Shown: positions 6,867 to 13,780 of the stretch, in pieces
How positions within the stretch are numbered: the stretch's first letter is position 1
Layout: each line of letters opens with the position of its first letter
Origin: DASZUC01 sp035547775
Lineage (GTDB): Bacteria; Patescibacteriota; Saccharimonadia; Saccharimonadales; UBA4665
Assembly (NCBI GenBank): GCA_035547775.1
Contig: DASZUC010000013.1
Coordinates: 1-18,546, forward strand
Length of the DNA: 18,546 nucleotides
Direction: 5' to 3'
Notes under the pieces: model-generated
Database searches by the model: none
What the model saw: the letters and a program-made list of their open reading frames with translations, nothing else
What the model was told of the DNA's origin: nothing
Program-made: the position numbers and the translations under genes

Positions 6867-7139
6867 ATGTCACACGTCAAAGCCGGCGGAACAGCCAAAA
6901 ACGTCCACGATAGCCCAGGTCAACGCCTTGGTGTGAAGTTATTTGGTGGCCAAAAAGTTAAAAAAGGCCAAGTTATCGTTCGCCAGGTTGGCGAGAGCAA
7001 GCGCGCTGGTGACGGCACCTACTTGAGCCGCAATTTCACCATCCACGCCGCCCACGATGGCGTCGTCAACTTTGCCACTCGCAAAGTTCGCCTGTTCAGC
7101 GGTAAGTCAGTTCGCCGCACCGAAGTCACCGTTAAATAA
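6867..7139 (+). CDS. rpmA: Ribosomal protein bL27
   Basis: 90 residues. MSHVKAGG at the N-terminus corresponds to the L27 tail that reaches the peptidyl-transferase centre; RLGVKLFGGQKVKKG and VIVRQ (36-40) are the family core, and AAHDGVVNF matches the usual DGxVxF strand. It is clearly divergent: the usual loop around GRDHTLFA reads LSRNFTIHA here, and STRNGRDS reads TAKNVHDS. There is no Firmicutes-type cleavable extension. The ribosome site AAGGAAG overlaps the end of the upstream methyltransferase gene, and the start lies 1 base after its stop. It is not next to rplU or obg as in many bacteria. A strong terminator follows. Confidence 0.9.
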   Translation: MSHVKAGGTAKNVHDSPGQRLGVKLFGGQKVKKGQVIVRQVGESKRAGDGTYLSRNFTIHAAHDGVVNFATRKVRLFSGKSVRRTEVTVK

Positions 7140-7156
7140 TTTAGCTCTTTATATGG

Positions 7157-7190
7157 AATAGTCTTCGGGTTACCGAGGACTATTTTTTAG
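7157..7190 (+). terminator. Rho-independent terminator after rpmA
   Basis: A 12-base-pair stem (7157-7168 with 7173-7184, one G-U pair) with a GTTA loop, followed by a run of six T (7183-7188). The T run lies only on the plus-strand side, so it ends the 4549-7139 transcript and separates it from the convergent FHA gene. Confidence 0.9.
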
Positions 7191-7200
7191 AACCAAGATG

Positions 7201-8118
7201 TTACTTGTCGTTAATGAGACTCATGGCTATTTTAAACATAGCCGATTGGCGAGCATATTCAGCCGACGCGTGATCTTTGACTAAGTCGGGATGTAAGCGA
7301 CGAGTCAGCTGTTTTGTCATTTCCCTACTAGTCAGACCCTCGGCCCGCATGGTTGCTACTTCATTCAGTAAGCCAGCAATCATGGCATTATTCAGTTCAC
7401 CGCGAGCAATTTCACCACCATAATTACGTTGAATTTGTTCGTATTTATAGGCATAGCCAACTGGAATATGAAGTGCATTGGTTTCTGGGGCGGGCTGTGC
7501 CGGCTGCGGTTCTGGTTCGGGCTCTGGTGGACGAAAAGCTTCATACTGCTCTTCTTTGGTTTGCTCACGCACGACTTCATGCACATGATGTGCTCGAACG
7601 CTCGTGCCATTGGCTGAATGGTGGTCAGTAATAGATAGTTTGCCCTCTAGATCAAGCGTGAGACCAAAGTGTTTACGTGAGGTAAAATCGCCTAAATTAA
7701 ATCGCCCATTGGTAGTCGGATCATGACGACCAACTTCAATGGTTTCACCTAAACGCAGACCTTTAAAGCCCTGCCTCTCGCCATCAAAGTTACGACCAAT
7801 CAGTAAAAATTGGGCATCGGCGGTCACCGTCATGTTGCCGAAGATCTTATATCTACCATGGACAGTTTGCGACTGGCGCAAATCTACCAGCACAAAGCTA
7901 TCGGTCTTTTCCTGCGCGTCTGGAGTAGCCAGCATGCCTTCTCGATCATTCGTAATAACAGCCGTGATATTGCAGTTGTATTTATCGTCGTGCGCGATTG
8001 GGTCGCTCGGATCAATAGTATAAGCTTTACCTGGCTCGATAACATGTTCACTCACCGAAACGGCTTCGGCTTCGGCAAATAACGGAGGTAAAAGTGGTGT
8101 TTCTGGCGCAGTGTTCAT
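7201..8118 (-). CDS. FHA-domain protein with C-terminal J-like (HPD) segment
   Basis: 305 residues, no signal peptide or membrane helix. Residues about 120-180 are an FHA phosphothreonine-binding domain: the GR pair at 130-131, SRKH at 147-150 and NGT at 170-172 are the canonical binding residues. Residues 75-110 look like extra beta strands. A Pro/Glu linker (PPEPEPEPQ, 197-205) follows. The C-terminal about 80 residues are helical and contain RRLHPDL (273-279) between two helices, ending FKIAMSLI, which resembles helix II, the HPD loop and helix III of a DnaJ domain. An FHA-J fusion would link phospho-signalling to an Hsp70; that is inference. Neighbours are the response regulator at 8180-8719 and the rpmA terminator. 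FHA call is sure; J-like call is moderate. Confidence 0.88.
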   Translation of the reverse strand: MNTAPETPLLPPLFAEAEAVSVSEHVIEPGKAYTIDPSDPIAHDDKYNCNITAVITNDREGMLATPDAQEKTDSFVLVDLRQSQTVHGRYKIFGNMTVTADAQFLLIGRNFDGERQGFKGLRLGETIEVGRHDPTTNGRFNLGDFTSRKHFGLTLDLEGKLSITDHHSANGTSVRAHHVHEVVREQTKEEQYEAFRPPEPEPEPQPAQPAPETNALHIPVGYAYKYEQIQRNYGGEIARGELNNAMIAGLLNEVATMRAEGLTSREMTKQLTRRLHPDLVKDHASAEYARQSAMFKIAMSLINDK

Positions 8119-8136
8119 TTTTATAAACCTGGCTTA

Positions 8137-8165
8137 AATATAGCACAAGCTTTATAAAAAGTCAA
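8137..8165 (-). promoter_or_regulatory. Sigma70-type promoter (TTGACT-17-TATATT) for the FHA gene
   Basis: TTGACT at 8160-8165 and TATATT at 8137-8142, spacer 17. Predicted leader is about 12 bases with a weak AGG. The palindromic octamer TTTATAAA occurs at 8151-8158 (in the spacer) and again at 8120-8127 (just before the ATG), 31 bases apart. Confidence 0.75.
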
Positions 8166-8179
8166 GATTATGAGAAGAG

Positions 8180-8719
8180 TTACTGGCCGAGGTGGTGCTT
8201 GATGCGCTCAATCACATCGGCAATCACCACTTGCGATTTGACGAGATAGTCATCAACCCCTAGAGATTTGGCACGTTCTTTGTCGGTTTCTTGGCTCAAG
8301 GCAGTCAGCATAATAATCTTTAGGTTGGCCGTCTCGGGTGTATTGCGGAGAATGTCTAAAACATCGAAACCGCTGACCTTTGGCATCATCACATCTAATA
8401 AAACCAAATCTGGCTTATAGCTTAAGGCCGTAGCCAAGGCGTCTTCACCGTTGGAAACCCGACGTACGTCGAAACCTTCGGTCTGCAAACGCGTGACGTA
8501 GACATTCGCGAGAGCATCGTCATCTTCCACCAGTAAAATGCGCTTGGGGTGACCAGAGGGTGTCGCTGGTACGGGTGCTGCAGTAGCTTCCGCAGGTTGC
8601 GCGGCCGGTTCGCTCTCTACTGGAGTCGGCGGAGTTGGCTCGACTGGAGCTGGCGCAACAGCCGGTTGGTTTGGGTCAGTTGATGCAGGTGTAACAGGGT
8701 CTATTGGTTTTTCATCCAT
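8180..8719 (-). CDS. Response regulator: receiver domain with Pro/Ala-rich N-terminal tail
   Basis: 179 residues from the ATG at 8719 (182 if started at 8728). The first about 55 residues are a low-complexity Pro/Ala/Glu tail. A complete receiver domain follows: acidic VEDDD, phospho-acceptor Asp in LLDVMMP, Thr in MLTA and Lys in YLVKS (112, 142 and 164 in the longer numbering). All switch residues are intact, so phosphorylation is expected. There is no DNA-binding or enzymatic output domain, so it works through protein contacts, perhaps with an FHA or kinase-like partner. No intact histidine kinase is visible in this window. I prefer the start at 8719 because a TACCAT -10 box ends 7 bases before it; the 8728 ATG lies inside that box. 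Confidence 0.9.
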   Translation of the reverse strand: MDEKPIDPVTPASTDPNQPAVAPAPVEPTPPTPVESEPAAQPAEATAAPVPATPSGHPKRILLVEDDDALANVYVTRLQTEGFDVRRVSNGEDALATALSYKPDLVLLDVMMPKVSGFDVLDILRNTPETANLKIIMLTALSQETDKERAKSLGVDDYLVKSQVVIADVIERIKHHLGQ

Positions 8720-8726
8720 ACCGCTC

Positions 8727-8755
8727 ATGGTAACGCATCAGGCGTCAGACTGCAA
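8727..8755 (-). promoter_or_regulatory. Promoter (TTGCAG-17-TACCAT), predicted leaderless, for the response regulator
   Basis: TTGCAG at 8750-8755 and TACCAT at 8727-8732, spacer 17. The -10 box ends 7 bases before the ATG at 8719. The 16-base stretch from TACCAT to ATG matches the one upstream of 1523 at 14 positions. Confidence 0.5.
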
Positions 8756-8777
8756 CTCCTATAGACCCGGTTTGAGA

Positions 8778-10379
8778 CTAAATGAGGGCTTTCACGAAAC
8801 CGTCAAACATCGGGTGCGGACGGTTCGGGCGCGATTTGAACTCAGGATGGAATTGGCTGGCCAACAAGAATGGGTGGTCAAGGCCTTCAATTACTTCAAC
8901 CAGGTTGTTATCGAGGTTAATACCGCTGGCTTTGATGCCCCAGGCGGCGTATTGGTCGCGATAATCATTATTGCATTCGCCGCGGTGACGGTGACGTTCG
9001 ACAATCGTGGAAGTGCCATACACTTTGGCGGCTAGACTACCCTTTTCGAGCTGACAATCATAATTACCGAGGCGCATAGTACCACCCGTCATATGCTTGT
9101 CGACTTGATCGGCCATGGTGTTGATCACGACATCGGGGCTGTCTGGATTTAATTCAAACGTGGTAGCGTCTTTGAGTCCGGCGTTGCGGGCGGCCGCAAT
9201 GACCGCCATCTGCAGCCCCAAACACAGACCGAGATATGGTACTTTTTCTTTCAGCGCGTATTGAGCGGCTTTGACTTTGCCTTCAAGGCCACGCTGACCG
9301 AAGCCACCGGGGACTAAAATACCATCGTAACCCTTCAGGGTGGCGGCAATGTCGGCAGTGGGAGCGTCAAATTCGGAAGCATCAATCCACTCAATTTCAA
9401 TTTGGGTGTCATTGTGCCAGCCGGCAGCTTTGAGGGCTTCAAAGACCGACATGTAGGTGTCGGTATTGTCCATGTACTTAGCCACAAATGCCACCCGCAC
9501 TGTGCGGGCTTGCTCGGCTGTAGCCTTAGCCACCACTTGGTGCCATTCTTTGAGGTCAGGCTTTTTGGTCTTGAGCTGTAAATGATCAACAATAGCGTCG
9601 GCAATGCCAGCCTCTTCGAGCGTGAGTGGCACTTCATAAATACTTTTGGCATTGGCCAGTAAAGCAATGGCTGCTTCTGGCACGCCACTAAATAAGCTCA
9701 GCTTCTGTTTCACGCCGCCGTTAGCCGGACGTTCGCTACGCCCCACCAGAATGTCGGGAGCAATACCTAGACCGCGTAATTCACGAACCGAGTTCTGGGC
9801 TGGCTTGGTCTTGGTTTCATTGCTTGCGCCCAGATATGGCAGATAGACTACATGCACATACGCACAGTTTTCCAGGCCAACTTTAACACCAAGTTCACGA
9901 ATAGCTTCGATGAAGCTCAACGATTCGTAGTCGCCGACGGTACCACCAATTTCGACGATGTGCACATCATAGCCCTGGCCGGCTTCTTGGATCCAGTCCT
10001 GAATAGCGCCAGTCAGATGTGGGATAATCTGGACATCATCTCCTTCAAACTTGCCGGCCCGCTCGTCTTGGATTAACTTGAGCAATACTCGGCCTGACAT
10101 CAGGCTAGATTTAGTGGTCATTTCGGTGTCGGTGAAACGTTCGTAGTGACCGAGGTCGAGGTCGGTTTCAGCGCCATCTTTAGTTACAAAACACTCGCCG
10201 TGCTCGCGGGGATTGAGCAAACCGGCATCAACATTCAGATAGGGGTCACATTTTTGGAGGTTAACATTCAGCCCGCGGGCCTTTAAGAGGTTGCCGATGG
10301 AGGCGGCGGTAATGCCCTTTCCGAGTCCGGAAAGCACACCACCTGTCACAAACACATATTTAGTCGCGTTCTTTGCCAC
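8778..10379 (-). CDS. pyrG: CTP synthase (glutamine-hydrolysing)
   Basis: 533 residues, full length. The N-terminal amidoligase domain has the P-loop SGLGKGI (17-23), DGAETDLDLGHYERF (68-82) and EIGGTVGDYES (143-153). The C-terminal class I glutaminase has VPGGFGQRG (356-364), the nucleophile Cys386 in LGLCLGLQ, ERHRHRGECNNDYR near 461-474, and His511/Glu513 in QFHPEF. It makes CTP from UTP with ATP and glutamine, the last step of pyrimidine nucleotide synthesis. Some conserved positions differ from E. coli (for example AGLLNPREHGE where PGTMSPxQHGE is usual), as in divergent CPR enzymes. The ATG at 10379 has GAGGTG about 13 bases upstream. It is transcribed from its own promoter and lies 58 bases before the response regulator. 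Confidence 0.98.
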   Translation of the reverse strand: MAKNATKYVFVTGGVLSGLGKGITAASIGNLLKARGLNVNLQKCDPYLNVDAGLLNPREHGECFVTKDGAETDLDLGHYERFTDTEMTTKSSLMSGRVLLKLIQDERAGKFEGDDVQIIPHLTGAIQDWIQEAGQGYDVHIVEIGGTVGDYESLSFIEAIRELGVKVGLENCAYVHVVYLPYLGASNETKTKPAQNSVRELRGLGIAPDILVGRSERPANGGVKQKLSLFSGVPEAAIALLANAKSIYEVPLTLEEAGIADAIVDHLQLKTKKPDLKEWHQVVAKATAEQARTVRVAFVAKYMDNTDTYMSVFEALKAAGWHNDTQIEIEWIDASEFDAPTADIAATLKGYDGILVPGGFGQRGLEGKVKAAQYALKEKVPYLGLCLGLQMAVIAAARNAGLKDATTFELNPDSPDVVINTMADQVDKHMTGGTMRLGNYDCQLEKGSLAAKVYGTSTIVERHRHRGECNNDYRDQYAAWGIKASGINLDNNLVEVIEGLDHPFLLASQFHPEFKSRPNRPHPMFDGFVKALI

Positions 10380-10408
10380 GCGTGCCTACACCTCGCTTAC
10401 TTGCATTA

Positions 10409-10437
10409 ATCCTACCCTAACGACCATCTGTTGGCAA
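10409..10437 (-). promoter_or_regulatory. Sigma70-type promoter (TTGCCA-17-TAGGAT) for pyrG
   Basis: TTGCCA at 10432-10437 and TAGGAT at 10409-10414 with a 17-base spacer. The predicted leader is about 23 bases and includes GAGGTG. No attenuator-like hairpin with a C-rich start, as in Gram-positive pyrG leaders, is seen. Confidence 0.6.
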
Positions 10438-10445
10438 GCATCAAA

Positions 10446-11081
10446 CTAGTCTTGGAGAATTTTCGGCAGCTCCACCGATGACCGTCGGGGATTTAGCTTC
10501 TCGTCGGCCAGAGCATCGACAATCAGCGGCACCATTGCTTCCCAGGTGTCACTTGGGTAACGGACATACCGAAAGTCGTCATCTTCACATTCGCGACCGG
10601 TCAGTGGCGTGCCGTCCAGTGTACAGCCTACATAGTTACGGTCATAGCTATCCTCGGAGTTAGATTTGACCGCATTGTAGAACTTCATCTCATAGCCATC
10701 ACGCGTGCTACTTAAAATCCGCTCGCCATCGCCACTCCACTCGTCGTGGTTGGTTGTTTGCACTTCAACTACGAGGTACGCATTCTTGCCACCGACACGC
10801 TTTTTCTGCAAGACAATGAGGGGGCTCGATTTAATTGGATCACTGCGCTGTTCATGCGATCTACCAAGGTAATACCTGGTGCTGTAGCCATTATCTGAAG
10901 TATTGCGATTATGTGGATCTAGCTCTAATAGCGCATCAGCAAAGGCATTGGTGCGGCGCAAGGCAGCCCGAGCCGCTTGCTCACGCACGCGTTCACGCTG
11001 TTCTCGCCGGGCTTCGGCTTCCTCATGAAGCTCGCCAATTGCTTCTGTATTGATTTCGAGACGTAACGACTTTTTTGCCAT
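10446..11081 (-). CDS. Hypothetical protein, soluble, N-terminal coiled coil
   Basis: 211 residues; I do not recognise the family. Residues 15-45 are highly charged and helical (EEAEARREQRERVREQAARAA), probably a coiled coil. The remainder looks globular, with acidic stretches (ECEDDDFRYVRYPSDTWEAMVPLIVDAL) and Cys at 153 and 165. There is no signal peptide, no membrane helix and no catalytic motif that I can name. It has the best ribosome binding site in the window (AGGAGGT, 11086-11092) and a clear promoter, so it is probably well expressed. It sits between pyrG and the S41 peptidase gene, apparently as a single-gene transcript. Confidence 0.85.
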   Translation of the reverse strand: MAKKSLRLEINTEAIGELHEEAEARREQRERVREQAARAALRRTNAFADALLELDPHNRNTSDNGYSTRYYLGRSHEQRSDPIKSSPLIVLQKKRVGGKNAYLVVEVQTTNHDEWSGDGERILSSTRDGYEMKFYNAVKSNSEDSYDRNYVGCTLDGTPLTGRECEDDDFRYVRYPSDTWEAMVPLIVDALADEKLNPRRSSVELPKILQD

Positions 11082-11085
11082 AATT

Positions 11086-11092
11086 ACCTCCT
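11086..11092 (-). promoter_or_regulatory. Strong ribosome binding site (AGGAGGT) of the 211-residue protein
   Basis: AGGAGGT ends 4 bases before the ATG at 11081. It is a near-perfect anti-SD match and contrasts with the many starts in this window that have none. Confidence 0.85.
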
Positions 11093-11098
11093 ACTAAC

Positions 11099-11127
11099 AG
11101 CGTAGTCCTGGGTTAGACTCAGAACAA
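11099..11127 (-). promoter_or_regulatory. Sigma70-type promoter (TTGTTC-17-TACGCT)
   Basis: TTGTTC at 11122-11127 and TACGCT at 11099-11104, spacer 17, in the gap after the S41 peptidase gene. The -10 hexamer is the same as in the promoter at 4492-4520. Confidence 0.55.
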
Positions 11128-11146
11128 GTGAAGGAAATTGTACTAA

Positions 11147-12358
11147 CTAATGGCTAGCCAGGTAGGCTTTGGCAGCGTTGAGCTGGGCATCGTTGGCAGC
11201 CAGTGCCGTAGCGCTGGTGGGTTCTTGGACAACTTTGTCGGGAGTAATGCCCTTGTGGTTGATGTTTTGACCGTTGGGGCGGAACCAGCTAGCCACGGTA
11301 ACTTTGAGCTGCGAGCCATCACCGAAGTTAATTAAGGACTGTTCGACGCCTTTGCCATAGCTTTTCACGCCAATTACATAGGCGGCCCCGTTGTCGTGAA
11401 GTGCGCCAGTGGTAATTTCGGAGGCTGAGGCTGAGCCACCGTCAATCAAGACGACAGTTGGGATGCCGTGCAGTACATCGCCACCGATGGCCGTCAGTGT
11501 TTGATTGCCAGTGGTACCTTTGGTTTGCACCACTGTATCGCCATCGGGCAGCCATAAACTACTGACATTGATGGCGTCATCAACTAAACCACCGGGGTTT
11601 TCGCGGAGGTCCAAAATCACCCCTTTCACATGGGCTTGGACAAACTTGTGAGCCGCTTGTTCGGCTAGTCGTGAGGTGTCATCACCAAAAGTGCTGATCT
11701 GCATGTAGCCAATATTGCCCGCCAGCATATGCGTAGTCACGCTCGGTAAGGTAATATTTTGACGCGTAATAGTAACCGTGAAGGCTTTACTGCCACGAAT
11801 AATGCCAAGGGTAACTTTCGTGCCGGCGGCACCACGGATTTTACCGACAGCCTGATCCACACTCAAGCCAGCCGTACTGACGTCGTTGATAGTGCCAATC
11901 AAGTCTTTAGGCTTGAGGCCAGCTTTGGCTGCCGGTGTGCCAGCAATCGGGGCAATCACCTGCAAATTGCCAGAGGCGTCAGCTCCCAGCTGAGCCCCAA
12001 TACCGCTAAAGGCATTGTTGAGCTGATCGCTGAATGATTTGGCTTCCTTGGGCGTGAAATATTCGGTGTACGGATCAGCGGTGGCCTCAGCCAGGCCGTG
12101 CTTGAGGCCATTTAAGAGCTGATTGGCGGTCAGCTTGCCATCGTAATTATTTTTTAACGACTGGTAAAGTTGATTAACGGTGGCATAGTCTAACTGATCG
12201 GGCAAACCAGTGGCGATTACATGCGTGCGGTGGATTTTAAGGCGTCCGTCACCAACAGCTTGGCCAACACAAAAGATAACCGCAGCCGCAGCCAGCAAGC
12301 ACAGTTTGCGCAGCCAGTGCCGCCAGTGAATAGCACCAAATTTCTGTTTCAATCCCAT
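11147..12358 (-). CDS. S41-family C-terminal processing peptidase (CtpA/Prc type) with PDZ domain
   Basis: 403 residues from the ATG at 12358. A basic N-terminus and one membrane segment (about 17-36) put the enzyme outside the membrane. A PDZ domain spans about 115-200 (FSGIGAQLG, AGLKPKDLI). The S41 core follows: LDLRENPGGLVDDA (249-262), DGGSASASE (306-314) with catalytic Ser311, and SYGKG (333-337) with Lys336 as general base. Such peptidases trim exported proteins and often control cell-wall hydrolases. It lies directly downstream of ftsE-ftsX-pcsB-like, much as ctp genes sit near ftsEX in Firmicutes, so the CHAP hydrolase or its regulators are plausible substrates. The open frame reaches a start at 12412, but the extended -10 box at 12369-12377 supports 12358. 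Confidence 0.93.
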   Translation of the reverse strand: MGLKQKFGAIHWRHWLRKLCLLAAAAVIFCVGQAVGDGRLKIHRTHVIATGLPDQLDYATVNQLYQSLKNNYDGKLTANQLLNGLKHGLAEATADPYTEYFTPKEAKSFSDQLNNAFSGIGAQLGADASGNLQVIAPIAGTPAAKAGLKPKDLIGTINDVSTAGLSVDQAVGKIRGAAGTKVTLGIIRGSKAFTVTITRQNITLPSVTTHMLAGNIGYMQISTFGDDTSRLAEQAAHKFVQAHVKGVILDLRENPGGLVDDAINVSSLWLPDGDTVVQTKGTTGNQTLTAIGGDVLHGIPTVVLIDGGSASASEITTGALHDNGAAYVIGVKSYGKGVEQSLINFGDGSQLKVTVASWFRPNGQNINHKGITPDKVVQEPTSATALAANDAQLNAAKAYLASH

Positions 12359-12368
12359 TGCGCTATTG

Positions 12369-12377
12369 ATTATAGCA
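12369..12377 (-). promoter_or_regulatory. Extended -10 promoter (TGC-TATAAT) for the S41 peptidase gene
   Basis: TGCTATAAT, a perfect extended -10, ends 10 bases before the ATG at 12358. Transcription would begin only about 3-4 bases upstream of the start codon. No usable -35 is visible. Confidence 0.65.
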
Positions 12378-12470
12378 GGCCTGGCTGACCTCGAGCCAGT
12401 CCCTCTCGTCATTCCGGCATAGGCTGAAGCAACTAATCGCTAAGCATTAAAATCTAAGAACTGGGTGAAG

Positions 12471-13640
12471 CTAGCTGCCGAAGTAGATGTAGGTCAGACC
12501 GGAGGCACTGACCCAGTGGTCATAGTATTGACCATCGTAGCCATCGTTGTAGGAGTGAACGTGGATTTGATTGCCGCTGATGCCGACTACCCACATGGCG
12601 TGACCGAAGGCCCCGCCCATGTAAATGGCCACTGAGCCAACACGAGGTGTTGAGCCAGTAGAAAAACCTTCTGAACGTGCACTACCCGGCCACTGATTGG
12701 CGTTACCAAAACCAACGGTACTAATGCCATACTCTTTGTAGACCATCCAAGCGGTGTAGCTGACACATTCACGGTTACACATGCCCCAACTATCGAGGTA
12801 TGAACAGCCGGGTACAAAGTCGCTAGTGTGCGCGTAGTTACAACCCCAGGGGCCATAATCGCCTGAAGCACGTGCTGGGTAGGTACCTCCACATGATCCA
12901 TGGGTGATGACTTGACCAGAGCCATCTAGCTGGCGGTTGGCAGCCGCTTGCTGAGCGCGCAGACTGGCAATTTCCGATTCATTGGCATTGATCTGGTGAT
13001 TATAGGCAGCTTGCTGATTTTCATTCAGATTGAGTAAGTGCTGCTGCTTAGCTTGGGCGGCCGCCAACTGACCCTGTTGTTGCTGCTGGGATTTCAGTAC
13101 AATGCCCAATTGGTGCTTCTGATGTTGCAGTTTAGCCTGTAAAGCCGCAATTTCTTTAATGGCTGCACCGAGATCATTTTGGACAGTTTCACGGTACTCT
13201 TCTTTGTCGACGTAGTCACTGAGGTCTTTACTGCTCGCCAACTCTTCAATTGTCGAGGTTTGACCATCGATATACATTGCCTTGATCGTCGCTGATAATT
13301 GAGCCTTCTTTTGCGTGATTTCGCGCTGATCCTTAGCGATTTGCTGCTCTAATTGTGCCTGCTTGTGTTGATTGGCAGCGATTGCCGACTGTAGCGCCGC
13401 AACCTGGCCAGCCAGCTTGCTGATAGCGTCTTTATAACTTGTAGCCTGTGAGGTTAAGTCATTCACCAAGCTTTGAGTCTGACTGTTTTGATTCTCGAGT
13501 GAGTTGATCTTATCGTCATATTGATCGGCATGCGCAATCGCTGCTACCCCGCTCAAAACGGCAGCCACGAGGAGCACCGCTACCAAGCGCGAGGCGCTGG
13601 TAATCGTCTTAAAACTAACCCGGTATTTGTGTTTTGGCAT
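12471..13640 (-). CDS. PcsB-like peptidoglycan hydrolase: signal peptide, coiled coil, CHAP domain
   Basis: 389 residues from the ATG at 13640. A Sec signal peptide (1-38, cleavage after AHA) is followed by a long Gln-rich coiled coil (about 41-239). This includes IKAMYIDGQTSTIEELASSKDLSDYV (119-144), the signature turn of PcsB/CwlO-type coiled coils that dock on FtsX. A Cys/Gly-rich stretch leads to a CHAP amidase/endopeptidase domain with Cys292 (CNRECVSYTAW) and His347 (FGHAMWV). Four further Cys (250, 267, 279, 288) may form disulfides outside the cell. PcsB in streptococci is activated by FtsEX to split the septum. Here the gene follows ftsX by 140 bases and has its own -10 box. I chose the 13640 start because the frame upstream (to 13751) spans that box. 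Confidence 0.93.
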   Translation of the reverse strand: MPKHKYRVSFKTITSASRLVAVLLVAAVLSGVAAIAHADQYDDKINSLENQNSQTQSLVNDLTSQATSYKDAISKLAGQVAALQSAIAANQHKQAQLEQQIAKDQREITQKKAQLSATIKAMYIDGQTSTIEELASSKDLSDYVDKEEYRETVQNDLGAAIKEIAALQAKLQHQKHQLGIVLKSQQQQQGQLAAAQAKQQHLLNLNENQQAAYNHQINANESEIASLRAQQAAANRQLDGSGQVITHGSCGGTYPARASGDYGPWGCNYAHTSDFVPGCSYLDSWGMCNRECVSYTAWMVYKEYGISTVGFGNANQWPGSARSEGFSTGSTPRVGSVAIYMGGAFGHAMWVVGISGNQIHVHSYNDGYDGQYYDHWVSASGLTYIYFGS

Positions 13641-13668
13641 AATTTTGTTTTTGCTTATGCTAGACATA

Positions 13669-13674
13669 ATTATA
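13669..13674 (-). promoter_or_regulatory. -10 box (TATAAT) for the PcsB-like gene
   Basis: A consensus TATAAT predicts a start near 13661 and a leader of about 21 bases that lacks a ribosome site. The ATG at 13667 lies 1 base after the box and would not be in the transcript, which supports the start at 13640. Confidence 0.5.
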
Positions 13675-13780
13675 CTATGCTTAATCAAGTTTTTACATAC
13701 CCTCCATATAATTTTGTGAGACTTTAAGAGACGCTGGCGAGCCATACTCACCCCTGTCGCTTATCTGTTGTGATCTGGTT

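Noticed and set aside
12375..12400. Short hairpin (GGCT...AGCC) in the gap between the PcsB-like and S41 genes
   Set aside because: Only about 5 base pairs, large loop and no T run; not a convincing terminator.
12359..12412. 18-residue extension of the S41 peptidase frame
   Set aside because: A perfect extended -10 (TGCTATAAT) lies inside it, so the transcript would not cover it.
13693..13706. SD-like GGAGGG followed by ATG-TAA on the minus strand upstream of the PcsB-like gene (possible start-stop element)
   Set aside because: It lies upstream of the predicted transcript start at about 13661, so it is probably not in that mRNA; likely chance.
13641..13751. 37-residue N-terminal extension of the PcsB-like frame
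   Set aside because: It would put basic, non-signal sequence before a good signal peptide, and a consensus TATAAT lies inside it.
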